A stretch of DNA of 64,000 bases, taken from assembly GCA_022818135.1 (NCBI GenBank), contig JAFMSR010000015.1, positions 20,509,550 through 20,573,549 of the forward strand, in the 5' to 3' direction. Positions 38,601 through 47,697 of this stretch are shown here, one piece after another (positions within the stretch are counted from its first letter, which is position 1; the number at the start of each line of letters is the position of its first letter). The position numbers and the translations under genes were made by a program. The notes under the pieces were generated by a model. It worked only from the letters and a program-made list of their open reading frames with translations, had not been told where the DNA came from and made no database searches. This stretch comes from Saxidomus purpurata (lineage: Eukaryota > Mollusca > Bivalvia > Venerida > Veneridae).

Positions 38601-41600
38601 AAAATATAAACAAAATTATAAAACTGCAGAAGCGTGCAGCTCGCATTATTTTACAAAGCCCCTTTAAAACGAACTCTTTAGAGTTATTTAAAGCATTGCA
38701 TTGGATGACTTTTGAAAACAGATCCATATATCATGCTGCATTAATGGTATTTAAAGGTCCACTACTAAGCTAACTTATTTCAATGGCAAGTACATAACCT
38801 TATGCAAGACACTAAATAATGAAGATTTACAGAAAATGTTTAGAACACGAAAAAAGTATGTGTATTATGTTGAAATCTCAGTGAATCGACAAAATGACCA
38901 CCCAGGTCTTTTTAACTTTCTTCATAAGGCATAGAAAAACAATTGTACATGTACTGTGATTTATTTAAAATTTCTACATACCAACTTTCATTTTTTATTA
39001 AAAATAACTTATTTTTGTGTTTTTTTAAAGTATATTTGAATTTTCGCTTTCCTTAGTATTGGACCTTTAAATGTAAGAATGGATTGTTTCCTGATTACAT
39101 GTCAGATCTTTTAACTTTTTCAAGTAATAAACATTATGACTTAAGATCTAAAGAACGTAAAGATCTCATAATGCCAAAACATAAGACTAAATATATGAAA
39201 GATACATTTACATATCAAAGTAGCTATATTTGGAATCTTCTACCTTTGAATATTAGACAGATTAATTCATTAAATTCTTTTAAGTATAATTTACGCAAGT
39301 TTATACTTAATATGCAATTTTCGTAAATGATTCATATAGAATTTTCGTATGAATGTTTTTATTGTTTTTAAAGTTAACAAAAAATACCAATTGAACAGTT
39401 GTTTAGTTATACGGCCATGTATGTTGAAGTAAAGAATGTGTATACATTTTGAAATGTTTCAATTGAACTGCTTTTTCTCAATCAATGAGTGTTTGTCGGG
39501 TACGTCTGCTATAGTTAATATTGCTTTAGAAAATGTTCATTCATTCATTCACTAATTCATGCTGCATTATTTTTTCTCTAAGAATTCGTTAATTCATTAA
39601 CTCACTCACTCACTCACTCACTCACTCACTCACTCACTCACTCACTCACTCACTCATTCATTCATTCATTCATTCATTCATTCAATCATTCAATCATTCA
39701 TTCATTCAATCATTCAATCGTTTATTGTATAAATGTTATTTCTTTTCAGAAGGCCACATTGTAAATAAGTCAAATGTTTTGTACGTTTACTTAATGTGTT
39801 TTACCTTCTATAAATAAAGATTTTATTATTATTATTATAATTATAAACAAATAAACAAAAGAAAAATAGTTCCAACAACAAAAACATCGAGTTGATTACA
39901 GTAGAAAATTGTATTTATCGTTTTGCATTTTCAAGGCAATTGTTTGGCAACGGCAGTGGGCAGGTTATAGTATCTCTTTATAATTCAAACGGTGTAAACA
40001 ATTTGATAAAGAACTCTTTTTGACTTTAAAATATTTAAAGTGTATTACAGAATCCATTTCTAAACATCTATAATTATATTGCTTTTATTTACTTCTTTAA
40101 ATTTGTGGCGTCTTCGATGCACTGAATCAAAATTCAAATTGTTTATCTGTGGAATTATTTGGAGTAACGAAGTGGGTTAAAATTAAGCAAATACCGATTA
40201 GCATTAAAACGCTAACCAATACATATAATGTTAAATACATTTTAGTTAAATGTTAAATATTAGATGTTAAGCTATACCTGAGTATGTTGAGAGTGTGGTT
40301 TGGGAGGAAACATAGTGCAAACACAGCAACGACCGCAACCAACATTCTGACGGCTTTCTTTCTATTCTCAGCTTGACCTACATTTTCGTGTACCCTTAGG
40401 CGACCATTCAGCATCGGTTTTCTTGCTCCTGTTATTAAAAAAAACGAGTAAGATAAAGTAATGTTAACTGAGCCCTTACAAATTAATCAATTAATTAATT
40501 AATGTACCCATTCAAATATATTTATTATCATACAGTACTCTGTTGTTTGACTAACTGTATTTATGTACATTCTTTTTATTATTTTTTTATTTTTTGTTTT
40601 GCCACTGGCCAATCGTTAGTCACATGACCCGGTATATCAGTGAGTAATACACCTTTAGCTGTAGATATGTTTGTTAAACAAATCATTTGACTTTAGCTGT
40701 TCGTTTCTGGCCTTCAGTTACCAAAATGACGACAAGAATTACATCTGTTTCTGTAACGGTCTGTTACAAAGGAAATCACCGTGCCCACATACCTATTCAG
40801 TAGCTTGAGTGAAACTGACAATATCAGTGTTATGCATTTGCTACAAAAAATATATGTATACAAATGCACATTTACTTTAATTGTTACTTTAAGACTTAAT
40901 ATGATCTGTATTACGAGTATTTTATTAAATGTCGCATTAGAGCAATGTCTACCGTTTCTGACACTGTAATACTGTAAAACGTACTAGTAAACAGTGGTGT
41001 TAACCTGAAGCAAGCATGGACTCTTTTGAAAATTGGTTTATATTTGTTCGTTACATTTAAAGCGGCTCGGTCTCGATTACCGTTGAAAAAAATATTTTTC
41101 CAAAACAAATTGACATTCTTATTCATGAATATAAAACTGAAGGCTAGAATAAAGAAATAAGCAAACATCTAGGTAGGAATTTACAGAAATCGATTGAAAA
41201 TGTCGGTTACACGACACCGTTACACTATATGTTTATATTGAAATTTGGTAGTGTATTTTTTGAAATTTAGAGATATACATGACATGAATTTATACTGGAG
41301 CCCTTTTATATGACCATATAATTATTCTAAAATACGTTATTTAATACAGTTTGAAGAACTTTATTTTTTCACCAATGTCAAGGACAAAGTTAAAATGTAC
41401 ATGCTAAATTGTAATCACAATCCAAAATTCATTGAAGTAGCTTCAAAAACAGAAATAATATCAGTAGGTCAAGATAAGCCAAGGTCAAAGGTGAAATTTG
41501 CATGCAAAACTATCCATATAGCTAACAAAAGTAGATCAATAGATCAAGTGACCCCGGTCAACATATATTCAAGGGGCATCTTGAAGTCAATTTGATTTCT

Positions 41601-44600
41601 TTAGTATGATGTTATTTACTCTTTTCAAACTTTATTTCGGGATAGGAATAGATTTAATAAATGTGTGACGTCTTAATATCTGTACATTTGTAACATTGTT
41701 GTAGCGTTTTGGGCTGTCTTTGAGTAGATAAGGGGCACTTTATGGTAAATAATCGGAAAAATTATCTAATAGTTAATCGATATGAAATTTCTAGATTTCA
41801 CTAGATTTTTAAATTAGCGATGTGGGAAATTCGCGAAAATACCAAAAATGAAATAATCGTGAAAGTAACCGATTTTATAGTATATAAATATCACATGCAC
41901 GTGAGGGTGATAGTCAAGTGCATGTGATATTTATTATATTATACCGAAAAACTACGAATTAAGAAATTGACAATATTGATATAGACAAATGTTACAAATC
42001 TAATTCAATGAAATAACAAAACTTACATCTCAAAACGTTCATTGATCCAGACGCTAATAATATACATGTAATAAGCGCCTGAAAGGAAATTTTATCGGGA
42101 ACCCAATAATCTATTTTTAGACTTACAGGGGTGTAACATCATGATATTACATGGGTAACATCATTTGTTGTTCACCGATGCAGTATGGGAATTTTATCTA
42201 GGGAAAAGCACGTGGGGTATAATAATATGAAACAAGTAATATCTTTAAAAAAAAAAGATGGTCGACGTAGGTGACGTAATAAACACATTTTGTGTTTCAG
42301 AAGGCTCCCGGGCAGTACACTGCTTATTCCGGTACCGAAACGCTAGCCAATAATCAATGACGCTAGATGTCCGGCCCCGGACAACACCTCGTTGAATACA
42401 AAAGTTGATCTTCGTACTGTCCAGAAACCTTGACATAACGTGTTCTGTTTTTTCTTTTTTTGCAACATGATTTATTATAAATAACTATAATATAAAAAAA
42501 TATACACATTTTGTGTTTCAGAAGGCTCCCGGGCAGTACACTGCTTATTCCGGTACCGAAACGCTAGCCAATAATTTGCAGATTCTGATTGGTCACATTA
42601 TAACGAAGTTGGTTAGCAACGCGTCCATACCAACGGAAGTTCAAATCAAAAGTATACGACTACGTCGAAAAATAGTTTATTGGCATAAACGTTAAAATGG
42701 CGTTTATCGCTATCCAACGAAAGTTTCTCTTGTTATTCTTCCTAGCATAAATATAACACGATCCGTGATATGTGTTTCACATTTCAACGAGTATCCAGCC
42801 ATGATGACGTCAAAAAATAGGTAATCTATGTTATTTTTGAAAGGACTTTTAAAAAGAATATAAAGCTTAAGAAATATATGTCTGTATACGAAGCTACGGA
42901 GTGACATTTAATTTCAAATTGTGAAGAGTTTATGATATTTAGTAGCCTCGTAGGAATATTCAAGTCTGCCAAGTCAATCAGCATTAATTCTTCAACCCTT
43001 TCATCCCGTTTTTTATACACAAAATATGCTGCAATAAGAGAACTTACTTAAAGACTGTCACAGCTAATCTATCTTGCTGCTGTAATTTGAAGGTTTCGAC
43101 TTTTAATCTAAACCTCTATCATATTTAAAGTCATTACTATGTAACATGTCATATACAAAACATATAAATCAAATACTGTATTAAGGCGACTTTATACAGA
43201 AGTCGTATTGTAAGCTGACAAACTTAGTTTGAAGATTACGTGTTCTGTTTCTGATTTCTTTAAGATATTTTATATGAAAATAAGAATATCATAGTTGCAA
43301 TGTAAACACGTACGAAAGCAAAGTAAAAACACAAATGAAAGGACAGTTTTACTTATCAGTGCATGACTATATTTTTTGTCCTCGTGTATTTATTTCACGC
43401 TTACTGATAAAATACTCTATCAGTGATACGTCACGATGCAATAATGTATGTACAAAATACTCTAGTCCAACTATCTATCCCCATCTTCTGCATATTCAGC
43501 GTTTACTTGATAAAATTTCTAAATTTGCGCGGGAGGAATACCATGCTTACACCATATCGACAAAAAAATATGACTTTAAAAGTCCGACACCGTAATCTTC
43601 CTGCTTCGTGAAACTTATAAAAAGCAAACATTGAAATTATCAGCCGATATACTTGTCCATTGCGATATTGTAATAAAACACAGAAAAGCATGAACTTAGA
43701 GGAAATGCTTCGATTATTTCTGGCATGGTAGACTATTAATAACAACTCGTGTTGTTTAATAGTCGTTATTTACAGGTTTCAGTGGTCTTAAATAACATAT
43801 GTTAGATATATTTTGTCAGTGAATCTAACTTCATTAATCAGTATCAACAAAGAAGTCAATGATGTCTCTTAATCTTGACTGTCTTAGCCTATGAAATAAC
43901 AGTACGATGGTTAATGAAAGTGCATCACATGAGAATATTCCAATTTCCCCCGATTCATGTCATTTATTAACAAAACCACAAGCTGTAATGAAGCTTGGAG
44001 TGCTTTATCGAAATCGAAGCGAAGCCCGAGTGAATTATTTCGTAGGCACATTACCGACGGGAAATGATTCAATTTGGATAAAGCACTCAAAACCATCCTA
44101 TAAGCCTAATTAATGAAATCTGTCGTAACTACTACGGGCCTTTTTCAGTTCGACGGTAACATGAAATATGGCATAAGTACTGGCTGTTGGAATTCACTCC
44201 CCTATTTCGGGCCGTCATTCAAGATATACTACATGGCTATATCATACAAACTCAGTTTAGTTTAATCTTGTAGTACATAAAATATAACAATTACTTGACT
44301 GTGACAGTATGCAAAAGACGTAAAATTTAGAACCTAATCAAGCAATCTGAACTGTACAACGTTTTAACATGGATTAATAACGTCAGAGTGATGACGTACA
44401 CGTTTTCAATCATGTTTTGTCTCTTGGAATCAACATTATATCAATATTAATCGTTCTAACACAAGCGGCTGCTTTTCCTATATAAACATATAGGGTAAAG
44501 CCTGTATTTTATTTCGATAAAATACAGCACGTTTTTCCAAGGACGACGTGCCGTAAATGACGTAACAACATGACGTATGTAGATAAGCGCGTCCAATGGT

Positions 44601-47600
44601 ATTTCGCGTTTTAAGGCTACAATGATGTACTACTACGCGTTAAAAACATGTAAAGTTCGGGATAGTTTTCATGGAAAATCACGTGTAAGAACCGAAATAA
44701 TAAATTGTTCCCTATATTTTATCGTTTTAAAATACAGTCAGTCGTTTGGATGCGAAAAATTACACCACTCGTGCTACGCACTCGTGATTTAATTACTACG
44801 CACTATAAAATACAGGGATTTACATTATTATTTATCAAATACTGCATGACGGTTAATCCTGAATTTTCTTGTGTTTTTTAAATAGAAAACAAGGAGATTG
44901 GTATTGTAAGGCTGGAATGTTGTAATCAAAAGTAATATATAGGTTCTTCATCACAATGTTTTCATGCCAATGATGTATTCATTACTTATAATCCTGTATC
45001 TTACGCGACGTAAATTAGAAAAGCCGGAAGGAGCTTCTTCCATGTCCGAACTGCGCATTCTTGTCCGAGTGCTTTAATCGTAATAAATTGACTATTATAG
45101 AAGTATACCATACAAAAATACAGGGTAAGTCAGTGTAACGGTATCCTATGGCGATAATTAATTCCTATTACAATAAAAAAAACCAGAAGCGGTATTTTCA
45201 TACGGACATGATAGTACAGAAAAAGGCCAAAATGTTGAATCTGCGCAAATTTTTATCTTAAAAAAGGAATGGCCAAATGAACGTTAGTAAATCAAGCAAG
45301 AACTGTCTGATGCCAGCACTAACTCCTATTTCAGTAAAAGGTAAGAAGTTCTGTAAAAAACTTACTCTTGTAAAGAGGGTTTGTTAGAAGATATGAAACT
45401 CTTTTACTACGAAGAACTACTAGAAAAAAAGTGCTGCAACTTCCTTAATGTATTGAGAAGAGGACCTGGGAGGGGAGCGGGGGGACGGATGAAATACCAC
45501 ATTTTGTATAAGATATAAAAAATGCCCGCTAGGGACTGAAGCATTTGAAACTACTCGATGCAGTTGTCAAACCCGTAAAGCAACATGGTTATTAGAGTGT
45601 AATTTACATTGCCACAAAACTTAAAACAAAAGAAATTTTAAAGCAAATATGACAAATGCACGGATTTGACAACTGCAATAAGTAGTGTCAAAAACTACGG
45701 TTCCTAGCGATGATTTGGATATATGATACAAAATGTGGTATGCTCCAGTAACCGCAAGAAATACGCGTCATTTGTGAATTATATTGCAGCTGATGCCCAT
45801 AAACTTTGTTCGAATCCATCCAAACATAGTAGATAGTATGTTATTAACAACAGCCTGAGCTTGCATGCAAAACTTTAACTAAACGTGTAACAAATGCCGA
45901 GAGTTGAAACAAACTCGTCAGCAGTTCTCTAAAATGATTGGCTGATACCTCTGCAGAGTTTGTTAAAGACCAATCAAGCCCATTAATAGTAACACGTAAG
46001 TAAACGTAATTTGAATCAATTAGCATAACCAGTTTTCTCACGTTATTGATACTTCAGTAAAGTTTAAAAAGCAATTAGTTACTAAGATAATTTGCATGAC
46101 AAAAGTGTCACACTGACGAAGACACCGAGTCGGACGCCGACTCAACGACAGCCCTCCTCCTACGAAAAGTGTAAAGAGCTAAACAGGTGTGCCTCAACAA
46201 AATGTAACATACGTAATTTAAAAAAATTCTGAAATTCTTTGTGATAATATATTCGAGTCCATACCGACCCAAATATTTCATATTAAAGTAGAAAATTTTC
46301 TCGGGAGAATTTATTAGCAAAAACCCAAAGGCCAAAGACAAAATATGTAATTATTTGTGAACTGCCTTGAGGTCTGAAATTGACTTCGCAGCTCATTTGC
46401 AGTGATAATAACATAGACAGTACTGAAATGTCTGTATTCACCGATGCTAATAGTGAAGTAATTGTCAAAACGAGCTAATAGTGTGTCTTTAATGGGACTC
46501 CGCTTCAATGTGCTTATCACTTTTACACCTAACATTGCAATGTAAATTACATTTTACTTTAAGATGCTTGTTCACCGTTTCCCGTGAATTTTTTTTTCTC
46601 CAAAATAATATACTAAAACATAAAATGTAAAAGTTTTTGCTATAATCAACAACACACTGTCAAGTAAAAGTCTATATAGAAATTATATATAAATCTATTG
46701 AAAAAGTAGGTAATTTGAGAAAATCTGTTGATAATGTTTGTGAAGTGTGGCGCGATGGTTGAGTGGTTAACGCTTTGGACTACTAATCCGGAGGTCCCCG
46801 GTTCGAATCCAAACCGGAGCAATTAAAATTTCAGAAACGCTTTTCAGCGTTTCCCATTCATATAGAGATGAACTGGTTAGAAACCCAGAGGTAGTCTCAA
46901 GTGTATCGGCGCTATAAACCGGGCATATAAAAGAACCAATGGATTTATACGTAGAAGAGCTTTGGTCGGGTACCCTGATTCCCTTGTATCTGCATCTGTC
47001 TCTCTTCAACCTGCGCCCGTCAAGAGACTTGGCAAGTTCACCCAGGGAGAAATTACAACTTTTAAAGGTTTTTGTTTGACGGCACCGCTACACAATGATT
47101 GTGTTTCTATCAGAATTTCATATGCGTTTGGAACGCTTTAAATATAATTTTATTGCGAATCATTAAACAAATACAGAAATGCTTTACAGGAATTTATACT
47201 GGAATCATTTATTTGATGACTCCTTTTAAAATATGTTTATTCAAGACAGTTTGAAAAACCTTGTTTTTTTCATCAAAGTCTGAGAGCGAACATCTTTAAC
47301 ACCTAAAATGTGAACCACAAAACCTACTTAGCTCAATATTTTCAAGCACAGTTCCTCTACAAAGCACCAGCGCAATATGTATGTAGCTAATCGCCATCAT
47401 AGCCAATGGAAAGAAGTACAGTCCAATCATCAAACAGATTTGGAAGACAACGATGCTGTCATCATCCCAAAGGGCTGGATAGCAGGCGGAAAATAACACT
47501 GTGTCCGACCGCAATGGTATCACTGTTGATGTTATGAGCTCTGGTAGTGCGACACAGGAAGATATTGCCCAGATGACGACAATGATGTACCGTGCACGTC

Positions 47601-47697
47601 TTACGGTGCTATGAAAACGTAGCGGATGACATATAGCGTACCATCGCTCAACTGAGATAGCACACAATGTCATTACTGATACAGAGATGGTCAATGT
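32518..47697 (-). CDS. Class A GPCR, orexin/allatotropin-receptor type, exons TM3 to stop
   Basis: A neuropeptide-type receptor of the plasma membrane, assembled from four exons (47328-47697, 40278-40428, 33992-34104, 32518-32660). Their phases agree at each join (1, 2 and 1 bases carried over), giving 258 residues and a stop. It has TM3 with ERW in the D/ERY position then YAICHPLRF, TM4, an ECL2 cysteine (FSACYPALW), TM5, TM6 FALCFLP, TM7 NSCINPVIYNF, helix-8 GKFRKAFK and a palmitoylation-type CFCCCKK cluster. TM6, the TM7/helix-8 region and the intron just before TM3 resemble orexin and allatotropin receptors; the ligand is inference. The exon(s) with the N-terminus, TM1 and TM2 were not found between 47.7 and 64 kb. 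Introns of about 6.9, 6.2 and 1.3 kb are full of transposons. No break occurs in the visible coding sequence. Confidence 0.85.
33015..33240 (-). mobile_element. tRNA-derived SINE, family B (copy 2)
   Basis: Reverse-orientation match to 5095-5356. The B-box GGTTCGAATTCC is present but the A-box part is missing, so it is 5'-truncated at about 33240. It lies in the last receptor intron, only about 38 bp from the SINE-A copy and in the same orientation. Confidence 0.75.
33279..33860 (-). mobile_element. SINE-A with repeated upstream module (copy 1)
   Basis: 33279-33573 is a tRNA-derived SINE: A-box region GGCGCGGTGGTCAAGTGATT, B-box GGTTCGAATCCC, then a body with TCTCAAGTGTATCGGTGCTA and CGGGCATATAAAAGAACCAA. 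The 285 bp before the tRNA head (33574-33860) also match the corresponding sequence before the copy at 46747-47045, including GTGTAAAAGTGATAA and AATCTGTTGA words. The repeated unit is therefore larger than the SINE. It lies in the last receptor intron. Confidence 0.75.
33992..34104 (-). CDS. GPCR exon: extracellular loop 3 and TM7
   Basis: The acceptor GTATCTTATAG precedes ATACACAGG and the donor is AGTG|GTAATA. It encodes NKRVFALFAHWSTFF then NSCINPVIYNFMSG, i.e. the NPxxY motif of TM7. The 113-nt exon takes one base to complete the preceding codon and leaves one base for the next. A competing acceptor at ATACACAG would shift the frame. Confidence 0.85.
34105..35518. other. Receptor intron (TM6-TM7), nothing recognised
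   Basis: AT-rich intronic sequence. Frames at 34047-34268 (+) and 34447-34644 (-) have no domain or splice support. Confidence 0.45.
35519..36090 (+). mobile_element. Tandem-cored Helitron-like element, 5' part only
   Basis: It begins AACAAGACGGTCACGATGGC then CCTATATTGCTCCCCTTGG, a close match to the start of 55942-57078. It continues with imperfect direct repeats around TAGCTTTAAAACAAGAAAGT. No GACGGAC run or terminal hairpin follows, so the 3' end is missing. It lies inside the receptor intron between the TM6 and TM7 exons. Confidence 0.55.
36091..37774. other. Receptor intron with one retroelement tail
   Basis: At 37608-37640 a (GAACA)n run followed by AAAGCCTTTATTAACTC reads on the - strand as a retroelement 3' end (AATAAAGGCTTTGTTCTG...). 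It is independent of the + strand LINE that starts at about 37775. Nothing else is recognised. Confidence 0.45.
37775..39326 (+). pseudogene. LINE reverse transcriptase, interrupted
   Basis: Would copy LINE RNA at the target site. Visible RT motifs are QSGFRLKHSCHTALTRL, YLDLQKAFGIVDHDVLIHKL (motif A), [20 protein letters not shown] (motif B) and LFADDS (motif C, with Ser after the DD). A C-terminal region IWNLLPLNIRQINSLNSFKY follows at 39084-39326. The frame is open from 37775 to 38754 and resumes exactly at 39071 if the MITE and one TTAA are discounted, so the coding sequence was fairly fresh when the MITE landed. The F-G-I at motif A (usually F-D-I/V) is a likely inactivating change. Confidence 0.8.
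38755..39066. mobile_element. TTAA-flanked MITE (piggyBac-type target), copy 2
   Basis: 312 bp, bounded by TTAA at 38751-38754 and 39067-39070. Termini AGGTCCACTACTAAG and CTTAGTATTGGACCT are imperfect inverted repeats related to those at 26357-27153. It interrupts the LINE coding sequence; the flanking protein frames join without loss at the TTAA. No coding capacity. Confidence 0.85.
39590..39722. repeat. (ACTC)n/(ATTC)n microsatellite
   Basis: Thirteen or so CACT units followed by ATTC/ATTCA units, within the 3' UTR of the + strand LINE. It is the complementary type to 5571-5763. Confidence 0.9.
40278..40428 (-). CDS. GPCR exon: loop 3 end and TM6
   Basis: The acceptor TTTTAATAACAG precedes GAGCAAG and the donor is CTCAG|GTATAG. 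Its first two bases complete the codon left open by the TM3-5 exon. It encodes a basic stretch ending AENRKKAVRM and TM6 LVAVVAVFALCFLP, the receptor-activation proline motif. The 151-nt length leaves two bases for the next codon. It is too short to stand out as an open frame. Confidence 0.85.
40429..42282. other. Receptor intron (TM5-TM6), first part
   Basis: About 41280-41600 contains a tandem-cored repeat fragment (CCAATGTCAAGGACAAAG, AGTAGCTTCAAAAACAGAAA, CAAGTGACCCCGGTCAACA). A block at 41288-41395 is partly repeated at 47190-47290 (GAATTTATACTGGA...CAGTTTGAAGAACTTTATT). No coding exon is recognised. Confidence 0.4.
41883..41937. repeat. Perfect short hairpin
   Basis: TAAATATCACATGCAC and GTGCATGTGATATTTA are exact complements separated by a 17-bp loop (GTGAGGGTGATAGTCAA). 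It could form an RNA hairpin, but nothing else marks it as an RNA gene. Confidence 0.75.
42283..42354. repeat. 72-bp exact direct repeat, first copy
   Basis: The sequence from ACACATTTTGTGTTTCAG to CGCTAGCCAATAAT is repeated without mismatch at 42504-42575, 221 bp on. TTTTGTGTTTCAG|AAGGC looks like a splice acceptor. It is GC-richer than the surroundings, as exons often are, but no protein is recognised. Confidence 0.85.
42504..42575. repeat. 72-bp exact direct repeat, second copy
   Basis: Identical to 42283-42354. The sequences flanking the two copies are not alike, so this is not a simple 221-bp tandem duplication. A short frame continues to 42695 on the + strand with no known domain. Confidence 0.85.
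42576..44502. other. Receptor intron, nothing recognised
   Basis: AT-rich intronic sequence. Several short frames on both strands lack splice or domain support. Confidence 0.4.
44503..44816. repeat. Possible MITE with CCTGTATTTTAT ends
   Basis: Starts CCTGTATTTTATTTCG and ends with ATAAAATACAGGG, giving complementary ends of about 12 bp. It contains CACTCGTGCTACGCACTCGT and a further AAAATACAG word. Boundaries and family are uncertain. Confidence 0.4.
45494..45741. mobile_element. Foldback MITE with about 80-bp arms
   Basis: ATACCACATTTTGTAT at the left has its complement ATACAAAATGTGGTAT at the right end. The inner arms also match (GCAGTTGTCAAA / TTTGACAACTGC; CGCTAGG / CCTAGCG). Total about 248 bp with a short AT-rich core, no frame and no clear target duplication. 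It lies in the TM5-TM6 intron of the receptor. Confidence 0.7.
46465..47045 (+). mobile_element. SINE-A with repeated upstream module (copy 2)
   Basis: 46747-47045 is the tRNA-derived part: GTGGCGCGATGGTTGAGTGG (A-box region), GGTTCGAATCC (B-box), body TCTCAAGTGTATCGGCGCTA and CGGGCATATAAAAGAACCAA. The preceding 46465-46746 matches the complement of 33574-33860. Unlike copy 1 it is antisense to the receptor. The SINE body runs to CCTGCGCCCGTCAAGAGACT. Confidence 0.75.
47328..47697 (-). CDS. GPCR exon: TM3 to start of intracellular loop 3
   Basis: The acceptor TTTATTTTCAG precedes ACATTGACC (Q|TLTISVSVMTL). The donor GTAGGT follows GAGCTAA. The 370-nt exon encodes TM3, SVERWYAICHPLRF, TM4 (IIVVIWAISSCVALP), the ECL2 cysteine and TM5 (FQICLMIGLYFFPLAMMAIS). 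It ends one base into a codon. Confidence 0.85.

Larger units (their letters stand above)
37775..39845 (+). mobile_element. 5'-truncated non-LTR retrotransposon (Jockey/CR1-type)
   Basis: An RT-coding body (37775-39326) is followed by a 3' UTR holding a tetranucleotide microsatellite. It ends with AATAAA and the tail GATTTTATTATTATTATTAT at 39819-39840, a typical (TTA)n LINE terminus. The upstream part (endonuclease, ORF1) is absent, so it is a 5'-truncated insertion in the receptor intron. It was later split by the TTAA MITE at 38755-39066. Confidence 0.8.

Noticed and set aside
40150..40190. NPLRY on the - strand as the receptor TM7 motif
   Set aside because: No hydrophobic helix precedes it and a stop follows two codons on; the true TM7 exon with NPVIY was found at 33992-34104.
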